Below are positions 7,459-16,279 of a stretch of 50,444 nucleotides of DNA, one piece after another. The stretch lies in assembly GCF_011682145.1 (NCBI RefSeq), contig NZ_WHJH01000051.1:1-50444 (forward strand). Reading direction: 5' to 3'. Source of the DNA: Massilia mucilaginosa. GTDB taxonomy: Bacteria > Pseudomonadota > Gammaproteobacteria > Burkholderiales > Burkholderiaceae_D. Below the pieces are notes generated by a model, which was not told the DNA's origin, ran no database searches, and worked only from the letters and a program-made list of their open reading frames with translations. Positions within the stretch are counted from its first letter, which is position 1. Each line of letters opens with the position of its first letter. The position numbers and the translations under genes were made by a program.

Positions 7459-7864
7459 CTTTGTCCGCGCACTGGCGGGCGGCGCCCTGATCGGCCTGGC
7501 AGCGGCCATGTTCCTATTGCTAAATGGCCGCATCGCCGGCATCAGCGGCATCCTCGGCGGCTTGTTGCGTCCGGTGCGTAGCGAACTCGGCTGGCGCATC
7601 GCCTTTCTTCTTGGATTGCTCATCTCGCCATTGGCGTTCGTCTTGTTCGCTCCCTTGCCCACCGTGCACGTCGAAGCCGGCAAGGCGAGCCTGATCGTCG
7701 GCGGCTTGCTGGTCGGGCTCGGCACCCGCTACGGCTCCGGCTGCACCAGCGGACACGGCGTGTGCGGCATCGCCCGCAAGTCGCCCCGCTCGCTGGCCGC
7801 GACCGCCGCTTTCATGCTGGCCGGCTTCGCCACGGTCTTCGTGCTGCGCCACCTGTTCAATTAA
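7436..7864 (+). CDS. YeeE/YedE family transporter, N-terminal half protein
   Basis: A 142-residue membrane protein with about four hydrophobic helices and the family signature [20 protein letters not shown] near residue 100. YeeE/YedE proteins (TsuA, PmpA/PmpB) carry thiosulfate or related sulfur compounds across the inner membrane through conserved cysteines; the two cysteines of the signature are present. Here the family is split in two genes, as in the Xylella and Agrobacterium BigR operons. The start ATG 7436 overlaps the ArsR gene and has GGAG seven bases upstream. It is likely controlled by that regulator. The substrate is inferred, not shown. Confidence 0.8.
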   Translation: MMPSLNPDFVRALAGGALIGLAAAMFLLLNGRIAGISGILGGLLRPVRSELGWRIAFLLGLLISPLAFVLFAPLPTVHVEAGKASLIVGGLLVGLGTRYGSGCTSGHGVCGIARKSPRSLAATAAFMLAGFATVFVLRHLFN

Positions 7865-7871
7865 GGCATCC

Positions 7872-8279
7872 ATGAAACACCTTATCGCAGCTTTCGCAAG
7901 CGGCCTCGTCTTCGGCCTTGGCCTCATCCTGTCGGGCATGACCGATCCGGCCAAGGTGATCGGCTTTCTGGACCTGGCCGGCAACTTCAATCCCGCGCTG
8001 GCGTTTGTGATGGCCGGCGCCATTCCCGTGGCGGCGATCGGATTTCGCATCGCGGCCCGGCGCCCGGCCGCGCCGCACCTGCCCGATGCGCGCAAGATCG
8101 ACAAGCGCCTGCTGCTCGGCGCGCTCACTTTCGGTGCCGGTTGGGGCGTGGCCGGCTACTGCCCGGGTCCGGCACTGGCGTCGCTCGCGACCGGCGGCAG
8201 CGATGCACTGGTTTTCGTGGCGGCGATGTTGGGCGGGATGCTGATCTACGAACTGATCGAAGCGCGGCGCAAGGCATAA
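7872..8279 (+). CDS. YeeE/YedE family transporter, C-terminal half protein
   Basis: A 135-residue membrane protein with four hydrophobic segments. It carries LGLILSGMTDPAKVIGFLDL near the start and GAGWGVAGYCPGPALASLATG near residue 95, both typical of the second half of YeeE/YedE transporters, with the conserved Cys in GYCPGP. It begins seven bases after the preceding half ends and should assemble with it into one sulfur-compound channel. No persulfide dioxygenase (Blh) or rhodanese gene follows, unlike the best known BigR operons, so the sulfur chemistry must be encoded elsewhere. Confidence 0.8.
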   Translation: MKHLIAAFASGLVFGLGLILSGMTDPAKVIGFLDLAGNFNPALAFVMAGAIPVAAIGFRIAARRPAAPHLPDARKIDKRLLLGALTFGAGWGVAGYCPGPALASLATGGSDALVFVAAMLGGMLIYELIEARRKA

Positions 8280-8401
8280 GCCAGACGCGCAACGCTGCCC
8301 CGGCGCCCGCCGGAAGCCGCCCACGCCCGCCGCGCCTGCGCTAGAATGCGATCCTGCAACTTCTCGCATTTCCTTTCATTTTCCACTGAACTGTATTTAC
8401 C

Positions 8402-10753
8402 ATGCGCCTAATTGTCCTTCCCCTCCTGGCCGCGCTGTGGGCGATCCCCGCCGTCGCCGCCGACCCCATCAGCCTCGATCAGGCGATGGCCCATCCCGAC
8501 TGGATCGGCACGCCGGCGGAAACCGCCTGGTGGAGCTGGGACGGCAAGCAGGTATTCTACAAACAGAAACGCAGCGGTTCGCAGCTGCGCGACATCTACC
8601 AGGCCGCTCCCGGCAAAGCGCGCGTGGTCGCTGACGCCGAACTGGCGAACCTCGACAGCGACAAGGTGATCTACAACCGCGAGCGCACGCGCTCGCTCAT
8701 GCTGCGCAACGGCGACCTGTTCGAGCGCGACCTGAAAAGCGGCGCGCTGACCCAGATCACACGCGGCAGCAACGGCATCACGGCGCCCCAGTATGCCGCC
8801 GACGGGCGCGGCGTGCAGTTCCGCGTCGGCCACGAGTGGCTCGGCTGGAACCGCGCCGACCGCCTGATTTCGCCTCTGGCCGCCGTGCGCGCCACCAAAG
8901 ATCCCGCCGCCGCGCCGGACGCCGACAACCTGCGCGACCTGCAACTGCGCCTGATCTCGACCCTCAAGCGCCAGAAAGAAGACCGCGACGCGGGCCGCGA
9001 CCGCGCCGAACAGGAACGCCGCGCGGACGCCACGCGCGCGCCGGCGCCGATCTACCTGGGCGACAAAGTCGTCATCGACGGCAGCGCCCTGTCGCCGGAC
9101 GGCCGCTGGCTGCTGCTGGTCACCGCGCCGAAGGTGACCGACAAGGGCCGCATCGGCAAGCTGCCGCGCTACGTGACCGAATCGGGCTACGAAGAATTCG
9201 ACGACCAGCGTCCGCGCGTGGGCCGCAACACACCGGTGTCGCACACGCTCAAGCTGCTCAACCTGGCCACGCGCGAGATGCGCGACCTGTCCTTCGACAC
9301 CCTGCCCGGCATCACGGTCGATCCGCTGGCGGACCTGCGCAAGGCGCAAAAACTGCCCGAGCTGAAAGGCAACCGCGTGGTGCGCGTGGACGACGACGGC
9401 GCCTCGATCGAATGGAACCGCAGCGGCAGCGGCGTGGCCGTGATGCTGCGCGCGGCAGACAACAAGGACCGCTGGATCGCCACCGTCGACCTGGCCGGCG
9501 CCACGCTCAAGCCGGCCCACCGCGTCACCGACAACGCCTGGGTCAACTCGGGCAACAACGAATTCGGCTGGCTGCCCGATAACAGCACCCTCTGGTACCT
9601 GTCGGAAGAAAGCGGCTATGCGCACCTGTACACGCGCGCCAGCGACGGCAGGACGCGCGCGCTCACGCAGGGCAAGTGGGAAGCGACCCGCATTCAGTGG
9701 ACGGCCGACGGCGCCACGGCGTACATGATGTGCAACCCGAAGAATCCGGGCACGTATGAAGTGTGCGCGGTCTCAGGCGCCGACGCGAAACTGCGCGAAG
9801 TGACGGCGCTCGAAGGCGTTGAACAGTTTGCGCTGTCGCCGGACGAACGCAAGCTGCTGCTGCACTTTTCCTCGAGCTACATGCCGACCCAGTTGGCAAC
9901 GGTGGCGGCAGGCGGCGGCGCACCAAGCAAGCTGACCGACACACGCTCGCCGGAGTTCAAGGCGCGCAGCTGGATCGAACCGCAGTACGTGGCGGTGCCA
10001 TCGACCAAAGGCGCGGGCCAGATCTGGGGCAAGCTGTATCGCCCCGCCACGCTGGAACCGGGCAAGAAGTACCCGATCGTGATGTTCGTGCACGGCGCAG
10101 GCTACCTGCAGAATGTGAGCAAGCGTTATCCGGTGTACTTCCGCGAGCAGATGTTCCATAACCTGCTGGTCGAGAAGGGCTACATCGTGCTCGATCTGGA
10201 TTACCGCGCGTCGAAAGGCTACGGCAGCGCATGGCGCACCGCGATCTATCGCCAGATGGGTTATCCGGAGCTGGAAGATTATGTCGATGGCGTGAACTGG
10301 ATGGCCGCGAACCACCAGGGCGACCTGAAAAACGTGGGCGTGTACGGCGGCAGCTATGGCGGCTTCATGACCTTCATGGCGCTGATGCGCGAGCCGGACA
10401 TGTTCAAGGCCGGCGCCGCACTGCGGCCAGTGACCGACTGGACCACCTACAACCACGAGTACACCGCCAACATCCTCAATACGCCGGATCTCGATCCGGA
10501 GGCGTACCGCAAGTCGTCGCCGATCGAATACGCCGACAAGCTGCGCGGGCACCTCTTGATCTCGCACGGGATGGTGGACGATAACGTGTTTTACCAGGAT
10601 TCGGTGCGCATCGCGCAGCGCCTGATCGAACTGAAAAAGGATCACTGGGAACTGGCCAGCTATCCGCTGGAACGGCACGCGTTCGTGCAGCCGGAGAGCT
10701 GGTACGACCAGTATCGCCGGATTTACCAGTTGTTTGAGCGGACGTTGAAGTAA
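8402..10753 (+). CDS. Secreted S9-family (prolyl oligopeptidase/DPP-IV-like) peptidase, 783 aa
   Basis: A signal peptide (MRLIVLPLLAALWAIPAVAA) is followed by a beta-propeller part to about residue 530 and an alpha/beta hydrolase domain. The catalytic serine is S651 in YGGSYGGF, the aspartate lies at 726-727 in HGMVDDNV and the histidine is H759 in ERHAF, giving the order Ser-Asp-His of family S9. It should cleave peptides, probably with proline or alanine near the N-terminus, in the periplasm. DPP-IV-type glutamates of the propeller cannot be checked by eye. The gene appears monocistronic and is followed by a perfect 30-bp inverted repeat that may end transcription. Confidence 0.85.
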   Translation: MRLIVLPLLAALWAIPAVAADPISLDQAMAHPDWIGTPAETAWWSWDGKQVFYKQKRSGSQLRDIYQAAPGKARVVADAELANLDSDKVIYNRERTRSLMLRNGDLFERDLKSGALTQITRGSNGITAPQYAADGRGVQFRVGHEWLGWNRADRLISPLAAVRATKDPAAAPDADNLRDLQLRLISTLKRQKEDRDAGRDRAEQERRADATRAPAPIYLGDKVVIDGSALSPDGRWLLLVTAPKVTDKGRIGKLPRYVTESGYEEFDDQRPRVGRNTPVSHTLKLLNLATREMRDLSFDTLPGITVDPLADLRKAQKLPELKGNRVVRVDDDGASIEWNRSGSGVAVMLRAADNKDRWIATVDLAGATLKPAHRVTDNAWVNSGNNEFGWLPDNSTLWYLSEESGYAHLYTRASDGRTRALTQGKWEATRIQWTADGATAYMMCNPKNPGTYEVCAVSGADAKLREVTALEGVEQFALSPDERKLLLHFSSSYMPTQLATVAAGGGAPSKLTDTRSPEFKARSWIEPQYVAVPSTKGAGQIWGKLYRPATLEPGKKYPIVMFVHGAGYLQNVSKRYPVYFREQMFHNLLVEKGYIVLDLDYRASKGYGSAWRTAIYRQMGYPELEDYVDGVNWMAANHQGDLKNVGVYGGSYGGFMTFMALMREPDMFKAGAALRPVTDWTTYNHEYTANILNTPDLDPEAYRKSSPIEYADKLRGHLLISHGMVDDNVFYQDSVRIAQRLIELKKDHWELASYPLERHAFVQPESWYDQYRRIYQLFERTLK

Positions 10754-10793
10754 GGCTGCGATCAAAGGGATCGGTGACCGTTAACCGCGAAAC

Positions 10794-10874
10794 CGTCGTT
10801 CCCGCGGAGGCGGGAACCCAAGGCATCGTCGCTTAGCAAACATACCTTGGGTTCCCGCCTCCGCGGGAACGACG
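10794..10874. repeat. Perfect 30-bp inverted repeat, possible bidirectional terminator
   Basis: Arms at 10794-10823 and 10845-10874 are exact reverse complements, each beginning or ending with CGTCGTTCCCGC and containing an inner hairpin CCCGC-GGAG-GCGGG. The loop is 21 bases. It sits between two convergent genes. Relatives of the same family occur at 21758, 39993 and 46069 in this window, so it is a dispersed element and not just a local terminator. Confidence 0.8.
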
Positions 10875-10882
10875 GGTGGAGG

Positions 10883-12112
10883 TCAGCGCCCAAAAAAATC
10901 CAGCAACGTCAACGCCACCACCTTGGTCGCCTTGCGCAAATCCTCCAGCGCCAGGCGTTCATCGGCCTTCTTCGCATTCGACTCCGGCACCGTTCTTGGC
11001 CCCGCGCCATACAGCACCGCCGGAATCCCATGCTCGCCATACAGGCGCGCATCCGCATACAGCGGCGTGCCCTGCGCCGTAATCTCTTCGCCGATCACCT
11101 GCCTGCCGTTCTTCTGCAGGCTCGCCACCAGCTTGTCCGACCCCGGCAACGGCCGCAGCGCGTGCGACAGCAGCAAGCGCCTGATCTCGACCCGAATTCC
11201 CGGTTCATCGCGCACGGCATCCTCGATCAGCGCCCTTACCTGCGCCTCCACCGCCACCGGATCTTCTTCCGGAATCATGCGCCGGTCCATTTTCAGCACG
11301 ACCTTCCCCGGCACCACATTGGTATTGGTTCCGCCATCGATGCGGCCCACCAGCATGGTTGGCGAATCGATGCCCGCCACCTTCGACTTGATCTTTTTCA
11401 GTTCCGGCAGCTGCCCGTAAATCGCATTCAAAATGCGCGTGGCCGCCTGCAAGGCATCGTGCCCGGTTTCCGGCATGGCGCCATGCCCGGACTTGCCGTG
11501 CACGGTCACTTCCAGTTGCAGGCAGGCGTTATGCGCGGTGACGATGTTGTAGCTGAATCCCGCCGCGATGACGAAGTCCGGGCGGGTCAGCTTTTGCTCA
11601 AGCAGCCAGCCCGGCCCCAGCAAACCGCCGAATTCCTCGTCATACGTAAAGTGCAGTTCAAGGCCGCCCTTGAGCGGCACGCCCAGTGCTTCCAGCGCGC
11701 GCACCGCAAAAATATACGTCGAAAAATCGCTCTTCGAGACCGCCGCCGCGCGCCCGTAAATATAGCCGTCTTCCACCACCGCGCCGTACGGCGGATGCAC
11801 CCAGCCATCGCCCGGCGGCACCACGTCGCCATGCGCATTGAGCGCGATGGTCGGCCCGCCCGCCGCATACGGCCGGCGCACGATCAGGTTGGTGATGCTC
11901 TCCATGCCGTAGTCGCGCACCGCCTGCTCGGGCACCGCATGCTTCTCGGCGCTCCAGCCCAGCGCTTCGATCATCGTGGCCACGGCATCCGCGTGCGGCG
12001 CGTTGTTCCCCGGCGGCGTGTCGGTCGGAATGCGGATCACTTCCTGCAAAAACGCGACCTGTTCGTCGAAGTGGGCGTCGATCCAGTCGACCAGTTTTTC
12101 CTGTGCGTTCAT
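10883..12112 (-). CDS. M20-family metallohydrolase (ArgE/DapE/YgeY-like), 409 aa
   Basis: The protein has the M20 layout: first zinc ligand in NAHGDVVPPGDGW, a TYDEEFGG motif with the catalytic/zinc-binding acidic pair, a lid domain containing VHGKSGHGAMPETG, and a C-terminal segment. M20 enzymes hydrolyse amide bonds next to a carboxylate. Here it directly follows puuD (stop of puuD is eight bases before the start), so it is likely part of purine catabolism; E. coli has a comparable M20 gene, ygeY, in its purine cluster, but the substrate is not known. ATG 12112 was chosen because AAGGA lies five bases upstream; ATG 12118 is possible. The open frame extends upstream through puuD only by chance. 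Confidence 0.8.
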   Translation of the reverse strand: MNAQEKLVDWIDAHFDEQVAFLQEVIRIPTDTPPGNNAPHADAVATMIEALGWSAEKHAVPEQAVRDYGMESITNLIVRRPYAAGGPTIALNAHGDVVPPGDGWVHPPYGAVVEDGYIYGRAAAVSKSDFSTYIFAVRALEALGVPLKGGLELHFTYDEEFGGLLGPGWLLEQKLTRPDFVIAAGFSYNIVTAHNACLQLEVTVHGKSGHGAMPETGHDALQAATRILNAIYGQLPELKKIKSKVAGIDSPTMLVGRIDGGTNTNVVPGKVVLKMDRRMIPEEDPVAVEAQVRALIEDAVRDEPGIRVEIRRLLLSHALRPLPGSDKLVASLQKNGRQVIGEEITAQGTPLYADARLYGEHGIPAVLYGAGPRTVPESNAKKADERLALEDLRKATKVVALTLLDFFGR

Positions 12113-12120
12113 TGTCATCC

Positions 12121-13350
12121 TTATTGAGAGCCTGTCTTGGCGCCGGCTTCGAACCACGCGGCGACCTGCGCGCGTTCGGCATCGGTCATATTGGTCATGT
12201 TCCCAATCGGCATAGCCTTCAGCTGCACCGACTGCTCGTAAATCTTCGCTGCGTTCTGGCCAATCAGATCCGCGCTGTGCAGCATGACGCCGGCCGGCGC
12301 GCTGGCAAACCCGGGCTGGGTCGGACGCTCGGCGTGGCATGTCGCGCAGCGCTGCGTCACGATCGCCCGCACCTGCGCGAACTGCGCCGCCGGGTCGACG
12401 CCCGCAACGGCGGCTGCCGGCGCTTTCGGCGCGATGGCAATCGCCACCGCCAGCAGCAGCGCCACCCCGGCTGCCGGATAGCGCCACTCCACGCGGCCGC
12501 GGTGGCGCAGGTTGAAGAAGTGGCGGATCAACACACCGGCCGCCATGATCCCGGCCAGCACCGCCCACGCGTGCTCGTGGCGGTAGGTCATGGCGTAGTG
12601 ATTGCTGATCATGATGAACAGGACCGGCAAGGTGAAGTAGTTGTTATGCACGCTGCGCTGCTTGGCCTTGATGCCATGGATCGGGTCCGGCATCTGGCCC
12701 GCCGTCATCGCCGCGACCATCTTGCGCTGGCCCGGAATGATCAGCATGAGCACATTGGCCACCATCATGGTGCCGATCATCGCTCCCACATGGATGTAGG
12801 CGGCGCGCCCGCTCAGGTATTTGTTCAGCACATACGCGCTGGCCACCAGGAACAGGAACATCACGATCCCGAACGGCAGGTCGCGCTTGCCGAGCGGGGA
12901 GCGGCACAGCAGGTCGTAGACCGTCCAGCCGACCACCAGGCTGCCGATGCCGACGCCGATCGCCTGCCAGGAACTGAGGTCGGCAACGGCCTTATCGACC
13001 ATCATCGCCTGCGCGTTGAAGTAGTAGACGATGGTCAGCAGCGCAAAGCCCGACAGCCAGGTGGAGTAAGCTTCCCACTTGAACCAGTGCAGCTCCCTGG
13101 GCAGTTCGGCCGGCGCCACCAGGTATTTTTGCGGGTTGTAGAAGCCACCGCCATGCACCGCCCACAATTCGCCGGACACGCCCTTTTTTTCGAGTTCGGA
13201 CCCCGGCGCGGGCGGGCGGATGGTGTTGTCCAGCCAGACGAAGTAGAACGAGGCGCCGATCCAGGCGATACCGGTGATCACGTGCAGCCAGCGCACAATG
13301 AGGTTCAGCCATTCGAGGCCGTAGGGGAGCAGGTATCCGTACACTTGCAT
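12121..13350 (-). CDS. puuD: Urate hydroxylase PuuD (membrane, cytochrome c domain)
   Basis: 409 residues. The N-terminal part has about eight hydrophobic helices, beginning with a segment containing WLHVITGIAWIGASFYFVWL, the urate oxidase membrane domain. The C-terminal 80 residues form a cytochrome c module with CATCH at 335-339 and a Met ligand candidate near 380. PuuD oxidises urate to 5-hydroxyisourate at the inner membrane and passes electrons to cytochrome c instead of making hydrogen peroxide. It is divergent from a LysR regulator gene (13473) and heads a two-gene operon with the M20 hydrolase. Xanthine dehydrogenase, hydroxyisourate hydrolase and allantoinase are not in this window. 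Confidence 0.9.
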   Translation of the reverse strand: MQVYGYLLPYGLEWLNLIVRWLHVITGIAWIGASFYFVWLDNTIRPPAPGSELEKKGVSGELWAVHGGGFYNPQKYLVAPAELPRELHWFKWEAYSTWLSGFALLTIVYYFNAQAMMVDKAVADLSSWQAIGVGIGSLVVGWTVYDLLCRSPLGKRDLPFGIVMFLFLVASAYVLNKYLSGRAAYIHVGAMIGTMMVANVLMLIIPGQRKMVAAMTAGQMPDPIHGIKAKQRSVHNNYFTLPVLFIMISNHYAMTYRHEHAWAVLAGIMAAGVLIRHFFNLRHRGRVEWRYPAAGVALLLAVAIAIAPKAPAAAVAGVDPAAQFAQVRAIVTQRCATCHAERPTQPGFASAPAGVMLHSADLIGQNAAKIYEQSVQLKAMPIGNMTNMTDAERAQVAAWFEAGAKTGSQ

Positions 13351-13450
13351 GGGTTTCCTTGTTGCGTGGGCTGCGGCGATAGTAGCGCGAATTTACCCAA
13401 GATAAACCGATTCAAGTGTCATTACATGAAATATCGCGTATATTCCACAT

Positions 13451-13458
13451 ATTCGAAT
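13451..13458. promoter_or_regulatory. Candidate LysR-type operator in the puuD/LysR divergent region
   Basis: ATTCGAAT is a perfect palindrome of the T-N11-A style region bound by LysR regulators, placed 15 bases before the regulator start codon, in an AT-rich stretch between two divergent genes. ATATCGCGTATAT lies about 20 bases further left and is also near-symmetrical. The evidence is positional only. Confidence 0.3.
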
Positions 13459-13472
13459 TCATATACACAACG

Positions 13473-14411
13473 ATGTCCAGCCTTCCCCAACACCTCGACC
13501 TGCACCTGATCCGCATTCTGTATCTGCTGCTGGTCGAAAAGAACGTCTCGCGCGTGGCGCTCAAGCTCAATCAGCCGCAGCCCTCGATCTCGGCCTCGCT
13601 GCGCAAACTGCGCGAACTGACGGGCGATCCGCTGCTGGTGCGCGGCGCGCGCGGCATGGTGCCGACCCAGCACGGCGAAAGCCTGCTCAAACCCGCCAAG
13701 CGCATCCTCGACGAAACCGAGAGCCTGTTCGTCAAAAAGTCGCCCTTCGTGCCGCAGGAAGAAGCGCGCACCTTCCACATCGCCGCGCCGGATTACCTCG
13801 ACAGCCAGTTCCTGCCAAACGTGGTGGCGGCCCTGCGGCGCGGCTCGCCCAACAGCCGCGTGGTCATTCACAGCCTTGGCGGCGGCGTCGATTACATCCG
13901 CATGCTGTCGGACGGCGACATGGACCTCGTCATCGCCAACTGGGACGAGCCACCCGCGCATCTGCACATCTCCAAACTGTTCGAAGACCCGATCATCTGC
14001 ACCATGCGCGCCGACAGCCCCTACGCCAAGCGCACCGCCAGCGACGCCATGACGATCGAGGACTACCTCACCCTGCCCCACGTGGCGCCATCGCAGATGC
14101 TGCCCGGTTACCACGGCGTGATCGACGCCTTCCTCGAACGCCAGGGCATGCAGCGCAAGGTGGCGGTGGAATCGGCCTATTTCGGCCTGATTCCGTATAT
14201 GCTGACGCAGACCGACCTGGTACTGACCACCGGGCGCCAGTTCATGCGCTTTTACGAAAAGACGCTGCCGCTGAAAAGCTTCACGGTGCCGGTCAAATTC
14301 CCGCCGATGCGGTTTTACCAGTTGTGGCACGAGCGCGTGCACCAGGCGCCCGAGCATAAATGGCTGCGCGACCAGGTCAGCGCGGCGGCCAAGGCGCTGG
14401 TGCAGAAGTAG
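13473..14411 (+). CDS. LysR-family regulator of purine catabolism
   Basis: A 312-residue LysR protein. The helix-turn-helix is VSRVALKLNQPQPSISASLR and is followed by the LysR linker helix and a substrate-binding domain of two alpha/beta lobes. It starts at ATG 13473; the open frame further upstream lacks coding character. It sits between the divergent puuD and the downstream uraD-allC fusion, so it most likely activates or represses both in response to urate or an oxidised intermediate (inference from position). The ribosome site is weak, which suits low expression. Confidence 0.8.
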   Translation: MSSLPQHLDLHLIRILYLLLVEKNVSRVALKLNQPQPSISASLRKLRELTGDPLLVRGARGMVPTQHGESLLKPAKRILDETESLFVKKSPFVPQEEARTFHIAAPDYLDSQFLPNVVAALRRGSPNSRVVIHSLGGGVDYIRMLSDGDMDLVIANWDEPPAHLHISKLFEDPIICTMRADSPYAKRTASDAMTIEDYLTLPHVAPSQMLPGYHGVIDAFLERQGMQRKVAVESAYFGLIPYMLTQTDLVLTTGRQFMRFYEKTLPLKSFTVPVKFPPMRFYQLWHERVHQAPEHKWLRDQVSAAAKALVQK

Positions 14412-14488
14412 CGATAGCGCTTATCAGCTTGGGCGTATGTGCGCACGGCGGCCAGCGCTTATGATCGGTAATCAAAGATGGAAAACCC

Positions 14489-16234
14489 ATGACAACATTA
14501 ACGGATTTGAACAACTGCGACGCGGCGGCGTTTATCGACACCCTGCGCGGCATCTATGAACACTCGCCTTGGATTCCCGAGCGCGCATCGGCCGCACGGC
14601 CGTTTGCGACCGTCGCCGCGCTCAGATACGCACTGCAAACGGCGGTAACCAGGGCCAGCGTCGACGAACAGCTTGGCCTGATCCGCGCCCACCCGGAACT
14701 GGCCGGCAAAGCCGCCATCGCCGGTGAACTGACGCAGGAGTCCACCAACGAACAGGCCAAGTCCGGCCTGAACCTGTGCAGCGCCGAAGAATACGCGACC
14801 CTGCACAAGCTCAATGCCGACTACAACGCCCGCTTCGGCTTTCCATTCATCCTCGCAGTCAAGGGGCCGGACGGCAACGGCCTGACGCGCAGCGCGATTA
14901 TCGAGACCTTCACGCGGCGCCTGAAAAACCAGCGTCTCGACGAAATGGCCGAGAGCCTGCGCCAGATTCACCGCATCGCAGAACTGCGCATCAACGACCT
15001 GCTCAAACTCACGCCCGCATTCGGTCCCACCATCATGCAGTGGGCCGAAACCATTGGCGCATGGAGCGAAGCGGACGATGGCCTGACTTGCTCGTACATG
15101 ACCAGCGTGCACCAGCGCACCGCCGCGCAACTGGCCGAGTGGATGCGCGAGGCCGGCATGGAAACGCATATCGACGCCGTCGGCAATGTGGTCGGACGCT
15201 ACCTGTCGCATGACCCGGACGCGAAGACGCTGATGACCGGCTCGCACTACGACACCGTGCGCGATGGCGGCAAGTACGACGGGCGCCTGGGCATCCTGCT
15301 GCCGATTGCGGTGGTGCGCCACCTGCACGAGCGCGGCGAGCGCCTGCCCTGTCATCTTGAAGTGGTGGGCTTTGCGGAAGAAGAAGGCGTGCGCTTTCGC
15401 AGCACCTTCCTGGGTAGTAACGCGGTGATCGGCCAGTTCGAGATGGCATTGCTGGAACAGGTCGATGGCGCCGGCGTGACCATGCTGGAGGCGCTGACAG
15501 CCGCCGGCCACCATCCAGAGGCGATTGCCGGCATCGCGCGCAATCCGGCCGATTTGCTGGGGTTCGTCGAAGTGCATATCGAACAGGGCCCGGTGTTGCT
15601 GGAGCGCGGCCTGGCGGTGGGTGTGGTGACGGCGATCGCCGGCAGCTCGCGCTACCTGGTCGACCTGACCGGGCTGGCCAGCCACGCGGGCACCACGCCC
15701 ATGAACATGCGCAAGGATGCGGCGGCGGCGGCGGCGGAAATCGTCCTGCTGGTGGAGCGGCGCTGCAGCGGCGCCGTCTCGCTGGTGGGCACCGTGGGCC
15801 AGTTACAGGTGCCGAATGGATCGGTGAATGTGATTCCGGGCCACTGCAAGCTGTCGCTGGACATCCGTGCGGCGCACGACCCTGTGCGCCACGCGGCGGT
15901 CAAGGATATCCTGGACGGCATCGAGGCGATCTGCGGGCGCCGGCATGTGGAAATGGAGATCGAGCAGATTGTATCGGCGCCTGCCGCGCCGTGTGCGCCG
16001 GCGTTGATGGACCGACTCGGTGCGGCAATCGAGCGTGCTGGTTTGCCGCGCTACGACCTTGCTTCCGGTGCGGGACACGATGCGATGGCGCTGGCGAAGA
16101 TCACCGATGTGGCGATGCTGTTCGTCCGCTGCGGGAATGGTGGCATCAGCCATAACCGGCTGGAGACGATGACGGCGGATGATGCCGAAATGGCGGCGCA
16201 GGTCTTTCTTGATTTCCTGCGCAGCCTTGCGTAA
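14489..16234 (+). CDS. UraD-AllC fusion: OHCU decarboxylase + allantoate amidohydrolase
   Basis: 581 residues with two domains. Residues 1-165 match OHCU decarboxylase: catalytic His68 in RAHPELAGKAAIAGELT, then FGFPFILAVKG. Residues 170-581 match the M20-type allantoate amidohydrolase/HyuC family: metal ligands in GSHYDTVRDGGKYDG (H253), the triple glutamate at 297-299 in FAEEEGVRF, HIEQGPVLLE, GAGHDAMA and SHNRLE. The first domain makes S-allantoin; the second opens allantoate to ureidoglycine with ammonia release. The step between (allantoinase) is missing from the protein and from the window. The gene lies 77 bases after the LysR gene and ends at a terminator. Confidence 0.88.
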   Translation: MTTLTDLNNCDAAAFIDTLRGIYEHSPWIPERASAARPFATVAALRYALQTAVTRASVDEQLGLIRAHPELAGKAAIAGELTQESTNEQAKSGLNLCSAEEYATLHKLNADYNARFGFPFILAVKGPDGNGLTRSAIIETFTRRLKNQRLDEMAESLRQIHRIAELRINDLLKLTPAFGPTIMQWAETIGAWSEADDGLTCSYMTSVHQRTAAQLAEWMREAGMETHIDAVGNVVGRYLSHDPDAKTLMTGSHYDTVRDGGKYDGRLGILLPIAVVRHLHERGERLPCHLEVVGFAEEEGVRFRSTFLGSNAVIGQFEMALLEQVDGAGVTMLEALTAAGHHPEAIAGIARNPADLLGFVEVHIEQGPVLLERGLAVGVVTAIAGSSRYLVDLTGLASHAGTTPMNMRKDAAAAAAEIVLLVERRCSGAVSLVGTVGQLQVPNGSVNVIPGHCKLSLDIRAAHDPVRHAAVKDILDGIEAICGRRHVEMEIEQIVSAPAAPCAPALMDRLGAAIERAGLPRYDLASGAGHDAMALAKITDVAMLFVRCGNGGISHNRLETMTADDAEMAAQVFLDFLRSLA

Positions 16235-16241
16235 CGACGCT

Positions 16242-16277
16242 CCTGCGCGGGGCCGATGCCACGCGCAGGTTCTTTTC
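16242..16277 (+). terminator. Rho-independent terminator after uraD-allC
   Basis: CCTGCGCG (16242-16249) and CGCGCAGG (16262-16269) form an 8-bp stem with a 12-base loop, followed on the plus strand by a pyrimidine tract TTCTTTTCTCTT. It lies between the stop of the fusion gene (16234) and the stop of the convergent dehydrogenase (16280). Confidence 0.6.
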
Positions 16278-16279
16278 TC

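Noticed and set aside
8408-9625. A 405-codon minus-strand frame opposite the S9 peptidase
   Set aside because: Composition is that of a reverse-complement shadow (RQ, GQ, VVH strings), and the plus strand encodes a complete peptidase with catalytic triad.
12122-12568. Upstream extension of the M20 hydrolase frame to 561 residues
   Set aside because: The extension runs antisense-frame through the puuD cytochrome domain on the same strand in another frame, and the residues are Arg/Gly-rich noise. The ATG at 12112 has a proper ribosome site.
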